NCBI GenBank assembly: GCA_001769535.1
Contig: MEOH01000006.1
Coordinates: forward strand, 103,077-167,076
DNA length: 64,000 bases
Direction: 5' to 3'
DNA from: Bacteroidetes bacterium GWF2_38_335
Lineage (GTDB): Bacteria > Bacteroidota > Bacteroidia > Bacteroidales > GWF2-38-335
In this document: one piece after another, positions 39,144 to 49,076 of the stretch
Numbering within the stretch: position 1 is the stretch's first letter
Layout of the letters: the number at the start of each line of letters is the position of its first letter
Translations under genes and position numbers: made by a program
Notes under the pieces: model-generated
Databases searched by the model: none
What the model saw: the letters and a program-made list of their open reading frames with translations, nothing else
What the model was told of the DNA's origin: nothing

Positions 39144-40493
39144 TTACATAAGTATTAACTTATGAATTGTCACTCCTCTGTTTGAGATCAGATATACAAA
39201 ATACAATCCTTTGGGATTAGTGCTTAATTCAATTCTTTTATTCGTGCCCTTATAGACTACAGTTCCTTTGATATTGTATATCTCAATCATTTCAATATTT
39301 TCCCCTGAAACATTTATGTAACCATCTGATGGATTGGGAAATATTGTATTTTCATTTTTGGTTTTTTTATCTAAACCTACAAAGTGAAATCCCTTGTATA
39401 ATAATAAATTAGGCATTCCTAAGCCGCATGTTCTTGATTCAAGGTATATGGCATCATTGACATAATCACAATCTTCTCCTAAACCATTGGGATTGTTAAT
39501 CACATCCAAATAAGAAGTATAAACATCAGACACATAAATTTTGCCGTCTGGGCCAAGCTGAAGTCCTCCACCGTTGACCAGAGAATTGGAAATATTTATC
39601 GGGTCTGAAAAAGAACCACCTGAGATGTCATATTGGTAAAGATTCGGATTAATAATGTCACATACGTACATTTTGGTTTCATCGGGTGAAAATTCTAAGC
39701 CATAAGCATCAGGATGGCAAGTTACATCTGTTTGGCAGTTGGAAAGGATTCCAGTGCTGTTATCAAAATCAAAGAGCTCAATGGCGCCTAATGAATAATG
39801 GGCAAGGGCAATTTTACTACCTGAAATTGTTGCTTTCATAAAGCCCATACTTTGCATGCAATTGTCAACATAAGAAGGTGTGGCTCCTATGTTTGATATT
39901 ACTGGAGTGGTATGCAGACTATCAGAATCAATTAAAAAAGTCTTAAACGCATTTGTGCCCCATTCATGGGTTACCAACCAAAAATAAGTGCCGTTTGCAT
40001 GAGAAACTGCCTGCATTTTTTCACAGGATTTAGCATAAATGAGCTTATTTTTTTTTGTTGGATCAACATCACCCTTTCCGCCATTTAAATTCATGTTAAC
40101 GATTGAATATCTCAAACCATATATTAAGTTGTTTTCAGCATAATCCAGGGTGAAAATATAGAATAAGGAATCATTATTTGGTTTGGGAACAATTATACAG
40201 GAATTGGTTGTGGAGTTTCCTCCTAACAAAACTGTTCCATGAGGCATATAAGAGTGTGTAGAATCCCATACGCTTATTCCATCACTATAGAAGAGCAAAT
40301 TACCTTCAGAATCGCAAACGGTTGCGCAGCCCTCGTGGGTATTTACTTTTCCATTGGTAAGTACCACAGGTGTTGCTGAATTAAAATCCAGTCCGCACCT
40401 ATATCCAAAATACCAGATATTGGTATTATAATTTTGCCCATTAATACTTACTGCAAAAAAAAGGCATAGTATAATAAGAACTTCTTTTTTCAT
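39144..40493 (-). CDS. Secreted beta-propeller-like protein with T9SS type A C-terminal sorting domain
   Basis: Signal peptide; NIWYFGYRCGLDFNS..., propeller-like repeats; C-term TIFPNPSDGYINVSGENIEMIEIYNIKGTVVYKG...LSTNPKGLYFVYLISNRGVTIHKLIL. Confidence 0.85.
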   Translation of the reverse strand: MKKEVLIILCLFFAVSINGQNYNTNIWYFGYRCGLDFNSATPVVLTNGKVNTHEGCATVCDSEGNLLFYSDGISVWDSTHSYMPHGTVLLGGNSTTNSCIIVPKPNNDSLFYIFTLDYAENNLIYGLRYSIVNMNLNGGKGDVDPTKKNKLIYAKSCEKMQAVSHANGTYFWLVTHEWGTNAFKTFLIDSDSLHTTPVISNIGATPSYVDNCMQSMGFMKATISGSKIALAHYSLGAIELFDFDNSTGILSNCQTDVTCHPDAYGLEFSPDETKMYVCDIINPNLYQYDISGGSFSDPINISNSLVNGGGLQLGPDGKIYVSDVYTSYLDVINNPNGLGEDCDYVNDAIYLESRTCGLGMPNLLLYKGFHFVGLDKKTKNENTIFPNPSDGYINVSGENIEMIEIYNIKGTVVYKGTNKRIELSTNPKGLYFVYLISNRGVTIHKLILM

Positions 40494-40787
40494 TGATTTT
40501 CAACACTATTTAGCAAATTGAATCATATCTGATTCAAAGATAATGGATTATTTTGGAAATGCAATTTCGGATTTGTTTTATTGCCAATTCTTGATTTTGT
40601 GATTTAACTGACAATATTATCTCATTTGAATAAAACCAAATTCTTCAATTCAATCGTTTAGAATATTTTTTCACTTTATTGATTGACCCAAACGAATCAT
40701 TTCAGATACAGCTTATAGTTTGGCTCATATTGAAAGCTCCAAATAGTCTCTCCCCTGTTTACAATGAATTTAGATCTGTAATTTATT

Positions 40788-41564
40788 CTAAGCCATCGGC
40801 AACTGCACCATCCAAATTGTTGAAATAACCAGCATTCCAATTGAAATGAGAATGAATACAAATTTGATTGAAGGCTGTTTCAGTGCCATGGTTATACCGG
40901 CAAAAAATAATACGATTGTGAATAAAACGGTCAACAACATATAGGTGTCGCCGGTTTCATTATGCTGACGCCCCAAAGCGGTATATTCTTCACCTTTTAC
41001 ATATAAACTGTCAACTTCCTTTGTAAGGGCTTCAGTGTATTTTTGACAATAGATTGGAGTAAAGAATTCTAATTCTTCCTCATACGCCAATGAATCGGCG
41101 GGATTAAAATACAGACTGTCGGCATTCGACTGGAGTACCACAATTTCCTCCAACAACCGGGCATAATCCTCCGGTGTGGTATCTCCTGACGATATTAATT
41201 GATTATACATAGCCAACCCGTTGGTGTTCACATACTCTAACCAGTCAACTGTCTTACTGATTTCGGGAGTCATGATTTCTTTCTTGATTTTATACAACAG
41301 TGTTGAATCATCATATGAGGTCTGTTTGGTATATTCCATCCAGGTCAGCATATCAAAGATATACTGTTGCGTGGCCTGCTGGTTGCTTGTGTTGGCTTGC
41401 CCCAAAGTGTTGCTGCCCAAAGTGTAGTTTTCTATACTCATACCGCTGTAAAGTGAAGACTGGTATGCCGACCAGGCTCCAAGTGTCGTAGCCAAACCAA
41501 TCATAATTGCTGCTATTAACTCGTAGAAATAGTCCCTTTTTGTTGTTCTTTTTTCGGGTTCCAT
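40788..41564 (-). CDS. Hypothetical membrane protein with N- and C-terminal TM segments
   Basis: MEPEKRTTKRDYFYELIAAIMIGLATTLGAWSAYQSSLY...; two C-terminal hydrophobic helices. Confidence 0.6.
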   Translation of the reverse strand: MEPEKRTTKRDYFYELIAAIMIGLATTLGAWSAYQSSLYSGMSIENYTLGSNTLGQANTSNQQATQQYIFDMLTWMEYTKQTSYDDSTLLYKIKKEIMTPEISKTVDWLEYVNTNGLAMYNQLISSGDTTPEDYARLLEEIVVLQSNADSLYFNPADSLAYEEELEFFTPIYCQKYTEALTKEVDSLYVKGEEYTALGRQHNETGDTYMLLTVLFTIVLFFAGITMALKQPSIKFVFILISIGMLVISTIWMVQLPMA

Positions 41565-41701
41565 ATTTTGTTTTTTATTGCGTGTTTTGAATTTGCACTT
41601 TTTTACAAAAATATCCAGATTATCACAAAAAACAAAAAGATACACACCAACCTAAATCATTTTTTTTCGTACAACGGGTTACTGTATCAGACCTGTAAAA
41701 A

Positions 41702-42598
41702 ATGAAAAATATTGCCGTAACCGGACTGGTTATTATATCAGTTGGTTTTTTTATTAATTTGTATTCTTTTTCTGAAAAAACACCTTTCAGATTTACTGAC
41801 GGAAAAGACACCATCAATCCCGTCTCATTAATAAACCCTGAAATTCCTGCACTTCTGTCCGGCGAAAAAGCAATTAATCACAAAGGATACACCCTGCTTT
41901 ACAATGAGAGCCATGAGCAGGCAAGCTGGGTGGCTTACGAACTTACTTCTGCTGAAACAAAAAAGCTGTTTAGCCGCACCGATTATTCAGGTTCTGGTTA
42001 TGACCGCGGTCACCTCGCTCCGGCTGCCGATATGGGCTGGTCTGAACAGGCCATGGCCGAATCTTTTTACTACAGCAATATGAGTCCGCAAACCCCCGGT
42101 TTCAACCGCGGAATATGGAAAAACCTTGAAGAATTGATCAGAAGCTGGGCAGTGGAGTATGGAAGCGTTTATGTTGTAACCGGACCGGTTTTGAAATCAG
42201 GGTTGCCCTCAATTGGCGCAAACAAAGTTTCTGTGCCTGAATATTATTATAAAGTGATTCTCGATTATTCAAAACCCGATGTCAAAGCCATTGGATTTAT
42301 CATGAAAAATACTTCTTCCGACAAGTCTCTGTCAAATTTTGCGGTTACCGTTGATTCGGTGGAAAATATTACCGGAATTGATTTTTTCCCCTCCCTGCCG
42401 GATACCCATGAAGCAATAATTGAAAAAGAACTTTGTGTTTCATGCTGGATCTGGGAAAGGCAAAATACCGAATATGTGCCTGAAAAACAATCCACTTCGG
42501 CCTCGGTACAGTGTTCTGAATATACGCAGGCCGGAACAAGATGCAAGAGAAAAACAAGTTCTCCGAATGGTAAATGCTGGCAACATGGCGGGGATTGA
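41702..42598 (+). CDS. DNA/RNA non-specific endonuclease (NUC1/NucA family) with C-terminal Cys/His module
   Basis: YDRGHLAPAADMGWSEQAMAESFYYSNMSPQTPGFNRGIWKNLE (DRGH and downstream Asn). C-terminal CSEYTQAGTRCKRKTSSPNGKCWQH. Confidence 0.92.
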   Translation: MKNIAVTGLVIISVGFFINLYSFSEKTPFRFTDGKDTINPVSLINPEIPALLSGEKAINHKGYTLLYNESHEQASWVAYELTSAETKKLFSRTDYSGSGYDRGHLAPAADMGWSEQAMAESFYYSNMSPQTPGFNRGIWKNLEELIRSWAVEYGSVYVVTGPVLKSGLPSIGANKVSVPEYYYKVILDYSKPDVKAIGFIMKNTSSDKSLSNFAVTVDSVENITGIDFFPSLPDTHEAIIEKELCVSCWIWERQNTEYVPEKQSTSASVQCSEYTQAGTRCKRKTSSPNGKCWQHGGD

Positions 42599-42837
42599 TG
42601 AACTTTTTGTTTTTTTGGTTGTTTAGTTGTTAGTTGTTTTTGTTTGTTATGTTCTTTTAGTTTTTTGCCTGCGGCGTTTTTTTTGTTTCCCAAGGGTTTG
42701 TTGTTGGGGGACTGGCTTCGGACTTCCGACTTCGGACTTCCGGCTTTTGTCCCGAAAATGAAATTTTCGAGGATGCTCGACTTTAGTCGGCATTCTTTTA
42801 GTTCTTTTTGTTAGTTGTATACTTGTTTATTTTAAAT

Positions 42838-43716
42838 ATGAAACCATTCAGAAATATTCAGAAGATTTACAATCCACCTCCCTTTCACTGGGTTGGGAAC
42901 GGATTTAAAGTTCATAATTTCTTTCCTCGTGCCATTGAATCAAACGACAGAATGAGTCCTTTTTTTCTGCTCGATTACAATGCAAAAATTCACTACCCGC
43001 CATCAAATGAAAAAAGAGGAGTGGGGGTTCATCCGCACCGCGGACTTGAAACGGTTACCATTGCTTATCACGGCAAGGTTGCCCATCATGACAGTGCAGG
43101 TAATGGTGGTGTAATATCTGCAGGTGATGTTCAGTGGATGACAGCCGGAAAAGGTATTCTGCACAAGGAATACCAGGAAGATAGTTACGTAAAAAAAGGC
43201 GGCGATTTCCAAATGGTTCAGCTTTGGGTCAACCTGCCTGCAGAACATAAAATGACTGAACCCGCTTATCAGGAAATACCTGCTTCAAAAATGGGAAAAT
43301 TTACTTTGCCCGGTCAGTCCGGATTTGTAAATGTTATTGCCGGCGAATACATGTCGGTTAAAGGCCCTGCCCACACTTTTACACCGATAAATCTTTTTGA
43401 TATCAGGCTTGAAAAGGGTGCCTCTGCAGATTTCGAAATAAACCCCGCTCACAACACTTCCATTCTTGTTATTGAAGGAAATGTTGAGGTCAATGAAAGT
43501 AAGGTTGCTGGTTTAAACCAGCTGGTACTTTTTGAAAACGCCGGCCAACATATTAAAATTTCTGCTTCTGAAAAGGCTATTGTGCTTTTGATGAGCGGCG
43601 AACCTATTAACGAGCCCGTTTATTCGCACGGCCCATTTCTAATGAATACCCGCGAGGAAATTATTAAGGCGTGGGAGGATTATGAAAATGGTTTTTTTGG
43701 TGAACTGGAAGATTAA
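42838..43716 (+). CDS. Pirin family protein
   Basis: SPFFLLDYNAKIHYPPSNEKRGVGVHPHRGLETVTIAYHGKVAHHDSAGNGGVISAGDVQWMTAGKGILHKE. Confidence 0.95.
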   Translation: MKPFRNIQKIYNPPPFHWVGNGFKVHNFFPRAIESNDRMSPFFLLDYNAKIHYPPSNEKRGVGVHPHRGLETVTIAYHGKVAHHDSAGNGGVISAGDVQWMTAGKGILHKEYQEDSYVKKGGDFQMVQLWVNLPAEHKMTEPAYQEIPASKMGKFTLPGQSGFVNVIAGEYMSVKGPAHTFTPINLFDIRLEKGASADFEINPAHNTSILVIEGNVEVNESKVAGLNQLVLFENAGQHIKISASEKAIVLLMSGEPINEPVYSHGPFLMNTREEIIKAWEDYENGFFGELED

Positions 43717-43798
43717 TTAAAACATAAAAATTTGTTAAATAAAAGACTTTGATATCTTTTATTGTTTTTATGTATTATATTTGTATTAATATATTAAT

Positions 43799-44263
43799 AT
43801 GCGGCTGATTCTAAATATATTGTCAATACTCATTCTGCTTGTGGTTTTTGTTTCCTCCACAGGGATAAATAAGCATGAGCATGAATGTAAGTCAATGGGA
43901 TCTGCTGATGTTTCATATCTTCCTGAGTATTTTGGAATTCATACCGAATGTGCTTGCAGAGGAATTCTTCATCATGATGAACAGCACAAAAGCAATACCG
44001 TAGTTTCAGGAATCAGCTGTTGCAAAAATTCCATGGAGTTTTTTAAGGTTCCGGTTTTAAACCAGAATGTTGCAAAATTCTTTCAGATAACTACAGAATA
44101 TACTCCCATAATTTTATCCTGCGAATCGCGCTTAAATAAATTTGAAGATAACAGTCCTGCGCACGCCGGCACATTTTATCGTCCGCCCCCCAATATATAT
44201 TGTGGCCGACAATTGATTTATTTTACCTCCAATATTAAAATTCCCTTTCCCGAATTGATCTGA
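43799..44263 (+). CDS. Small Cys/His-rich secreted protein (HYC_CC_PP-like)
   Basis: Signal-like N-terminus; HEHEC, CACRGILHHDEQH, SCCKN and FYRPPPNIYC; directly upstream of a TonB receptor. Confidence 0.6.
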   Translation: MRLILNILSILILLVVFVSSTGINKHEHECKSMGSADVSYLPEYFGIHTECACRGILHHDEQHKSNTVVSGISCCKNSMEFFKVPVLNQNVAKFFQITTEYTPIILSCESRLNKFEDNSPAHAGTFYRPPPNIYCGRQLIYFTSNIKIPFPELI

Positions 44264-44389
44264 TGAGAAAATTCATTGGCTTAAAATTGTCATTTTTTTA
44301 TAAAAGGATAAAACTAAGCCACGAATTGCTTTAATCCAGTTTGATAAAAAAAACTGCAGATTCAATTGAAAATTTTAATATTAAAAAAG

Positions 44390-46786
44390 ATGAAAATAAA
44401 TATAGCGGTAATACTTGGTTTTATATTTGTTCTTACTGCTGTGAATGCTTTCTCCCAGAGTCTTTCAGGTACCGCATTCGAATTAAATGAGAACAACAAA
44501 AAAGCCAATCTCGAAGGAGTCAATATTCAGTGGCAGGGAACCACGGTGGGCACTTCGACCGATAAAAACGGAAATTTTTCACTTCCCCGTGTTTCCGGAA
44601 ACACTAAATTAGTTTGTTCTTTTCTGGGTTATCGAACAGATACTATGGATGTTAAGGAAGGCATTTCAAAATTAGATATCAGAATGTTTAACTCTTCGGT
44701 TACACTTTCGCAGGTGGTGGTGAGTGGAAACTCAGAAACCACAATAATTTCAAAAATAAATCCCAGACAAACCCAGCTTCTAACTCAGGGTGAGTTATAC
44801 CGTGCTGCTTGCTGCAACCTCTCAGAGAGCTTCGAAACCAACGCTTCAGTTGACGTCATGTACAGCGATGCCATCACCGGAGCCAAGCAGATTCAGTTGC
44901 TCGGACTGGCAGGAATTTACAGTCAGATTCAAACCGAGAATGTGCCTTCAATTCGTGGTCTGGCCAGTGCTTACGGACTAAATTATATTCCCGGATCATG
45001 GATGGAATCCATTCAGATTTCAAAGGGAACTTCCTCGGTCATCAACGGGTATGAATCCATCACCGGACAAATAAACGTTGAGTTCAAAAAACCGGCAAAA
45101 AGCGATAAACTTTTTATAAATCTCTTTACCAACAGCAATCTCAGGCAGGAAGCCAATATCAACGGATCATTCAGGATCAATGACAAACTCAGCACGATGG
45201 TCATGGTTCACGGGGATTATTTTGACAAAGAGATTAACAAAATCGATTCAACCCAAATATATATGAACGGCGAATATTCTAATCTGGCCGAAAACTTCAT
45301 GGATCTTCCGAAGCTCAATACCATCAGCATTTTTAACAGATGGGATTATAATGTTCCGGGCAAATATATTTCGCGTTTTGGCATCAGGTTTCTCAGGGAA
45401 GACCGCAACGGCGGCACCATTGATTATGACAAAAACACTTTTGTGCTGGATACATCACAAATTAATCAGAAAAAACTTCCTTATGGCTTTGGATTGAAAA
45501 CTCTGCGTACCGAAGCATTCTGGAAAAATGGTTTCATGTTTAAAGATAAACCATGGAAAAGTCTGGGAATTATTTTGTCAGGAGTGAATCATGAACAGTC
45601 GGGTTTTTTCGGGGTAAATAATTATCACGGAAATGAAAAATCCCTCTATGCCAACATGATTTACCAATCAATTTTCGGAAATACCGACCGAAAATTCAAT
45701 ACTGGTATCAGCTTTTTGTATGATGAGTTTGATGAGGGCTACGATCAGACCAGGTTCAGGTACATTTATCAGGACCTGCCTGCCGACTCGGTTCCGTCGA
45801 TGTATCAGATTACACATCTTTCGGGTTACTCACAACATTCATATAACTGGGATCGCAGTGAAATGGTGCCCGGGGCATTTTTCGAGTACACGCATACATG
45901 GAGAACACTTGTGTTTATTGCCGGAATCAGAGGAGATTATTCCAGTAATCATGGATTTTTTGTTACACCGAGGGCAAATCTCAGGTATCAGTTTAACGAA
46001 AAGACTGTTATCAGAGGATCAGCAGGATTGGGTTACCGTTCGGCCAATGTGATTTCTGAAAGTATTCCGGTTATCGCATCCCAGAGAATTATTGAAATGG
46101 ATGACTCGCTGGATCAGGAAAAAGCCATGAATTTCGGGATCAATTTTTCAAAGGAATTTAAACTTTTCGGGAAAAAGGCAGATTTTGACATTGATTTGTA
46201 CCGAACCGAGTTTATCAAACAGGTTATTGTGGATTTGGATAAGGACCCGACCACGGCCTATATTTATAATCTGGGAGAAGATGAAAAATCTTACGCAAAC
46301 AGTTTCCAGGTGCAGTTGAACTATCATCCTGCCGAAAGGTTTTCGACAGTGCTGGCTTACAGGCTAAACGACGGATGGTCAACATCATCAGGCAAACTGC
46401 AGCGCCGACTTATGCAACCAAGGTTTAAGGCGTTGGCTTCGTTTTCATACGCCACAAAACATGAAAAATGGAAGTTCGATCTCACAGGCCAGCTTAACGG
46501 CAGTGCCAGAATTTCTCCACAAAACCTGATGCCCGAGATAGTACGCAGGGATTATGAGAAATCACCGGTATATTCCATCATAAACGCACAGATTACAAAA
46601 AAATTCAAAGAAAATTTTGATGTATATATTGGTGCTGAAAACTTACTCAACTATACTCAGAAAGATCCCATCACCGAACCATTTATTCCGTACCATACCC
46701 ATTTTGACACGGGCATGGTTTGGGGACCGGTAATCGGACGGGTTATATATGGCGGGTTGAGATATTCGATACCTTATAAAGATTAA
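44390..46786 (+). CDS. TonB-dependent receptor with N-terminal carboxypeptidase-D-like domain
   Basis: LEGVNIQWQGTTVGTSTDKNGNFSLP; plug region with RAACCNLSESFETNASVDVMYSDAITGAKQIQLLGLAG; C-terminal barrel. Confidence 0.93.
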   Translation: MKINIAVILGFIFVLTAVNAFSQSLSGTAFELNENNKKANLEGVNIQWQGTTVGTSTDKNGNFSLPRVSGNTKLVCSFLGYRTDTMDVKEGISKLDIRMFNSSVTLSQVVVSGNSETTIISKINPRQTQLLTQGELYRAACCNLSESFETNASVDVMYSDAITGAKQIQLLGLAGIYSQIQTENVPSIRGLASAYGLNYIPGSWMESIQISKGTSSVINGYESITGQINVEFKKPAKSDKLFINLFTNSNLRQEANINGSFRINDKLSTMVMVHGDYFDKEINKIDSTQIYMNGEYSNLAENFMDLPKLNTISIFNRWDYNVPGKYISRFGIRFLREDRNGGTIDYDKNTFVLDTSQINQKKLPYGFGLKTLRTEAFWKNGFMFKDKPWKSLGIILSGVNHEQSGFFGVNNYHGNEKSLYANMIYQSIFGNTDRKFNTGISFLYDEFDEGYDQTRFRYIYQDLPADSVPSMYQITHLSGYSQHSYNWDRSEMVPGAFFEYTHTWRTLVFIAGIRGDYSSNHGFFVTPRANLRYQFNEKTVIRGSAGLGYRSANVISESIPVIASQRIIEMDDSLDQEKAMNFGINFSKEFKLFGKKADFDIDLYRTEFIKQVIVDLDKDPTTAYIYNLGEDEKSYANSFQVQLNYHPAERFSTVLAYRLNDGWSTSSGKLQRRLMQPRFKALASFSYATKHEKWKFDLTGQLNGSARISPQNLMPEIVRRDYEKSPVYSIINAQITKKFKENFDVYIGAENLLNYTQKDPITEPFIPYHTHFDTGMVWGPVIGRVIYGGLRYSIPYKD

Positions 46787-46881
46787 AAAAGTTAGAAAAT
46801 TAACTGCCCAATTTGGGCAGTTAATTTCTTTAAATTGATTGTAATTAAAAAAGTAATATAAACATTAACAAACAAACGATT

Positions 46882-47661
46882 ATGAAAAAGTTATTTACTT
46901 TATTATTTGTCCTTGGCTCTATATGCATAGTTAATGCTCAAACAGCCGTGAATTTCACCTGTAATGACTGTGATGGCAATTCACACGATCTGTTTACTGA
47001 ACTGGACAATGGAAAAGTTATTGTTTTGTGCTGGGCCATGCCTTGTGCATCATGTATAGCTCCATCCAAAACCACTTACAATGTAGTTCAGAGTTATCAG
47101 GCAACAAATCCCGACAGAGTTTATTTTTATCTTGTGGATGATTATGCCAACACCGTTTGCAGTTCACTTAACAGTTGGGCAAACACCAATGCTATGCCAG
47201 CTTCTTCATCTTCCATCCGATTCTCAGAATCAAGCATAAGAATGACTGATTACGGAACAGCCGGTATGCCAAAAATTGTTGTTCTGGGATGTAACACTCA
47301 CCATGTTTTCTATAATGTTAATGGGGTGGTAAATGCAACAAATCTTCAGGCAGCCATTGATGATGCATTGGTTTGCGAAACAAGTACAGATGAGATAGAT
47401 GGGTCACATTCAAATGTTTCTATTTATCCTTCACCCGCAAATGATTTTCTGAACATAGCTTATGCCTCGCAAAGTGAAATTGTAATTGAAATATATTCCG
47501 TTTCAGGAGTTTTGGTACAGTCTTTTACTAACAACGAAACCTACAGCAAAACTGAAAACACCATCACAATCGGAACTGGTGATTTTGAAAACGGGCTGTA
47601 TCTGGTTAAAGTAAATATAGATGGAAAAAGTATTGTTGAAAAAATCAACATCCAGCATTAG
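46882..47661 (+). CDS. Thioredoxin-like secreted protein with T9SS C-terminal sorting domain
   Basis: Signal peptide; VLCWAMPCASCIAP (CxxC), YGTAGMPKIVVLG; C-term SIYPSPANDFLNIAYASQSEIVIEIYSVSGVLVQSF...FENGLYLVKVNIDGKSIVEKI. Confidence 0.85.
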   Translation: MKKLFTLLFVLGSICIVNAQTAVNFTCNDCDGNSHDLFTELDNGKVIVLCWAMPCASCIAPSKTTYNVVQSYQATNPDRVYFYLVDDYANTVCSSLNSWANTNAMPASSSSIRFSESSIRMTDYGTAGMPKIVVLGCNTHHVFYNVNGVVNATNLQAAIDDALVCETSTDEIDGSHSNVSIYPSPANDFLNIAYASQSEIVIEIYSVSGVLVQSFTNNETYSKTENTITIGTGDFENGLYLVKVNIDGKSIVEKINIQH

Positions 47662-47682
47662 CGGATCTTAAACCAAGATAAT

Positions 47683-48687
47683 ATGAAAAGAATTATCCTT
47701 GTATTATTGCTTGTCTATGCCTTTTCTGCATCTGTGAATGCACAATGCTGCGGAGGTGGAAGCGGCAGTCCGATCGCAGGAGGCGAATCGCGTGGAGTGC
47801 TCATGGAAAGGCAAATGGAGATAAGTTCCAGTTTTGTTTATCTGAACACTGATAAATTTCTTACCGGAAATACTCCGGATACCAATTTTCTTGACAATTA
47901 TAACAGTAAGTACGAATATACGCGGCTTGCATATGGCTTGTCAAAAAAATTCACTTTGTCAATAGAGTCAGGCTATTGGATCAATAAAACACAGATCGGG
48001 CTTCATGGTGTTGACACCAATGATGCTTCGGGGTTTGGCGATTTAATTATTTCTCCACGCTACAACGTTTATAATAAAACAAAAAATTCATGGTTCACCG
48101 AGTTAACACTTGGCATTGGATTCAAAATACCTTTGGGAAAGTATAATGACTCACTTCGCCGGATTGAGCCTTTTTCAGGAGAAGTATATTACATTCCGAA
48201 AACTCTGGCAGTGCAACCTTCATCAGGAGCACAGGATATAATTTTTCAGCTTTTTTTCTTTCACGGCCACAACATAAAAAAACTGAATTTTATTGCCAAC
48301 ATGCTGTATATTAAAAAGGGGTGGAATCCACTGGGTGAAAAAATCGGTGATTATGCAGGAGTTACATTTACGGTAAGCAAAACATATTTTAAACGATTGG
48401 GTTTGGCCCTTCAGTTAAAAGGCGAATGGGTCGATCAGATGTCATTGAATAAAAACATACTTTTATATGCATACCCAAATTATGATCCTTTTGCGACAGG
48501 TTACCGCAAAGTCATGCTTGCGCCTATTGCCAGCTATTTCATCAAACAGGGACTCAGTGTTTTTGTAATGCCAGAGATACCGGTGTATCAGTATATGTTT
48601 AAAACTCAGATTGCATCAAAGTTTCAGGTAAATTTTGGTATTACTTACAGGTTTTTCCCGTTTAAAATGGCTCCGGCCGTGGAATGA
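47683..48687 (+). CDS. Putative outer-membrane beta-barrel protein with N-terminal CCGGG motif
   Basis: Signal peptide then QCCGGGSGSPIAGGESRG; alternating amphipathic strands; follows the TonB/thioredoxin genes. Confidence 0.65.
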   Translation: MKRIILVLLLVYAFSASVNAQCCGGGSGSPIAGGESRGVLMERQMEISSSFVYLNTDKFLTGNTPDTNFLDNYNSKYEYTRLAYGLSKKFTLSIESGYWINKTQIGLHGVDTNDASGFGDLIISPRYNVYNKTKNSWFTELTLGIGFKIPLGKYNDSLRRIEPFSGEVYYIPKTLAVQPSSGAQDIIFQLFFFHGHNIKKLNFIANMLYIKKGWNPLGEKIGDYAGVTFTVSKTYFKRLGLALQLKGEWVDQMSLNKNILLYAYPNYDPFATGYRKVMLAPIASYFIKQGLSVFVMPEIPVYQYMFKTQIASKFQVNFGITYRFFPFKMAPAVE

Positions 48688-48779
48688 AAAAATAATGATT
48701 TTTTGATAATTAAATATTTTTCAACCCACTATTGCAAAGTTCAAAAAAATTATTTTATCTTTGCACTCCCAATTGAGTT

Positions 48780-48852
48780 GGTACCATAGCTCAGTAGGTA
48801 GAGCAATGGACTGAAAATCCATGTGTCCCTGGTTCGATCCCGGGTGGTACCA
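48780..48852 (+). tRNA. tRNA-Phe (anticodon GAA)
   Basis: GGTACCATAGCTCAGTAGGTAGAGCAATGGACTGAAAATCCATGTGTCCCTGGTTCGATCCCGGGTGGTACCA; canonical cloverleaf. Confidence 0.97.
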
Positions 48853-48853
48853 C

Positions 48854-48889
48854 AAACGTAGAGACGCAATATTTTGCGTCTCTACGTTT
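48854..48889. terminator. Perfect 16-bp stem-loop after tRNA-Phe
   Basis: AAACGTAGAGACGCAA-tatt-TTGCGTCTCTACGTTT. Confidence 0.75.
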
Positions 48890-49076
48890 GTTTAATGGCC
48901 CGTCCATATCCTATTACTCCTCCAAATTTCACCCGGAAAATTATTTATTCTACCTAATACGTCTAAAAACGTATCCCCAAAATCCGTCTTTAACCCCCTT
49001 CATTTAGGTCTTTAATCGGTTTTGCAAGATCTGTATCTCCGGTACTTTTACAAAAAATTATTAAACTCTAAATAAT

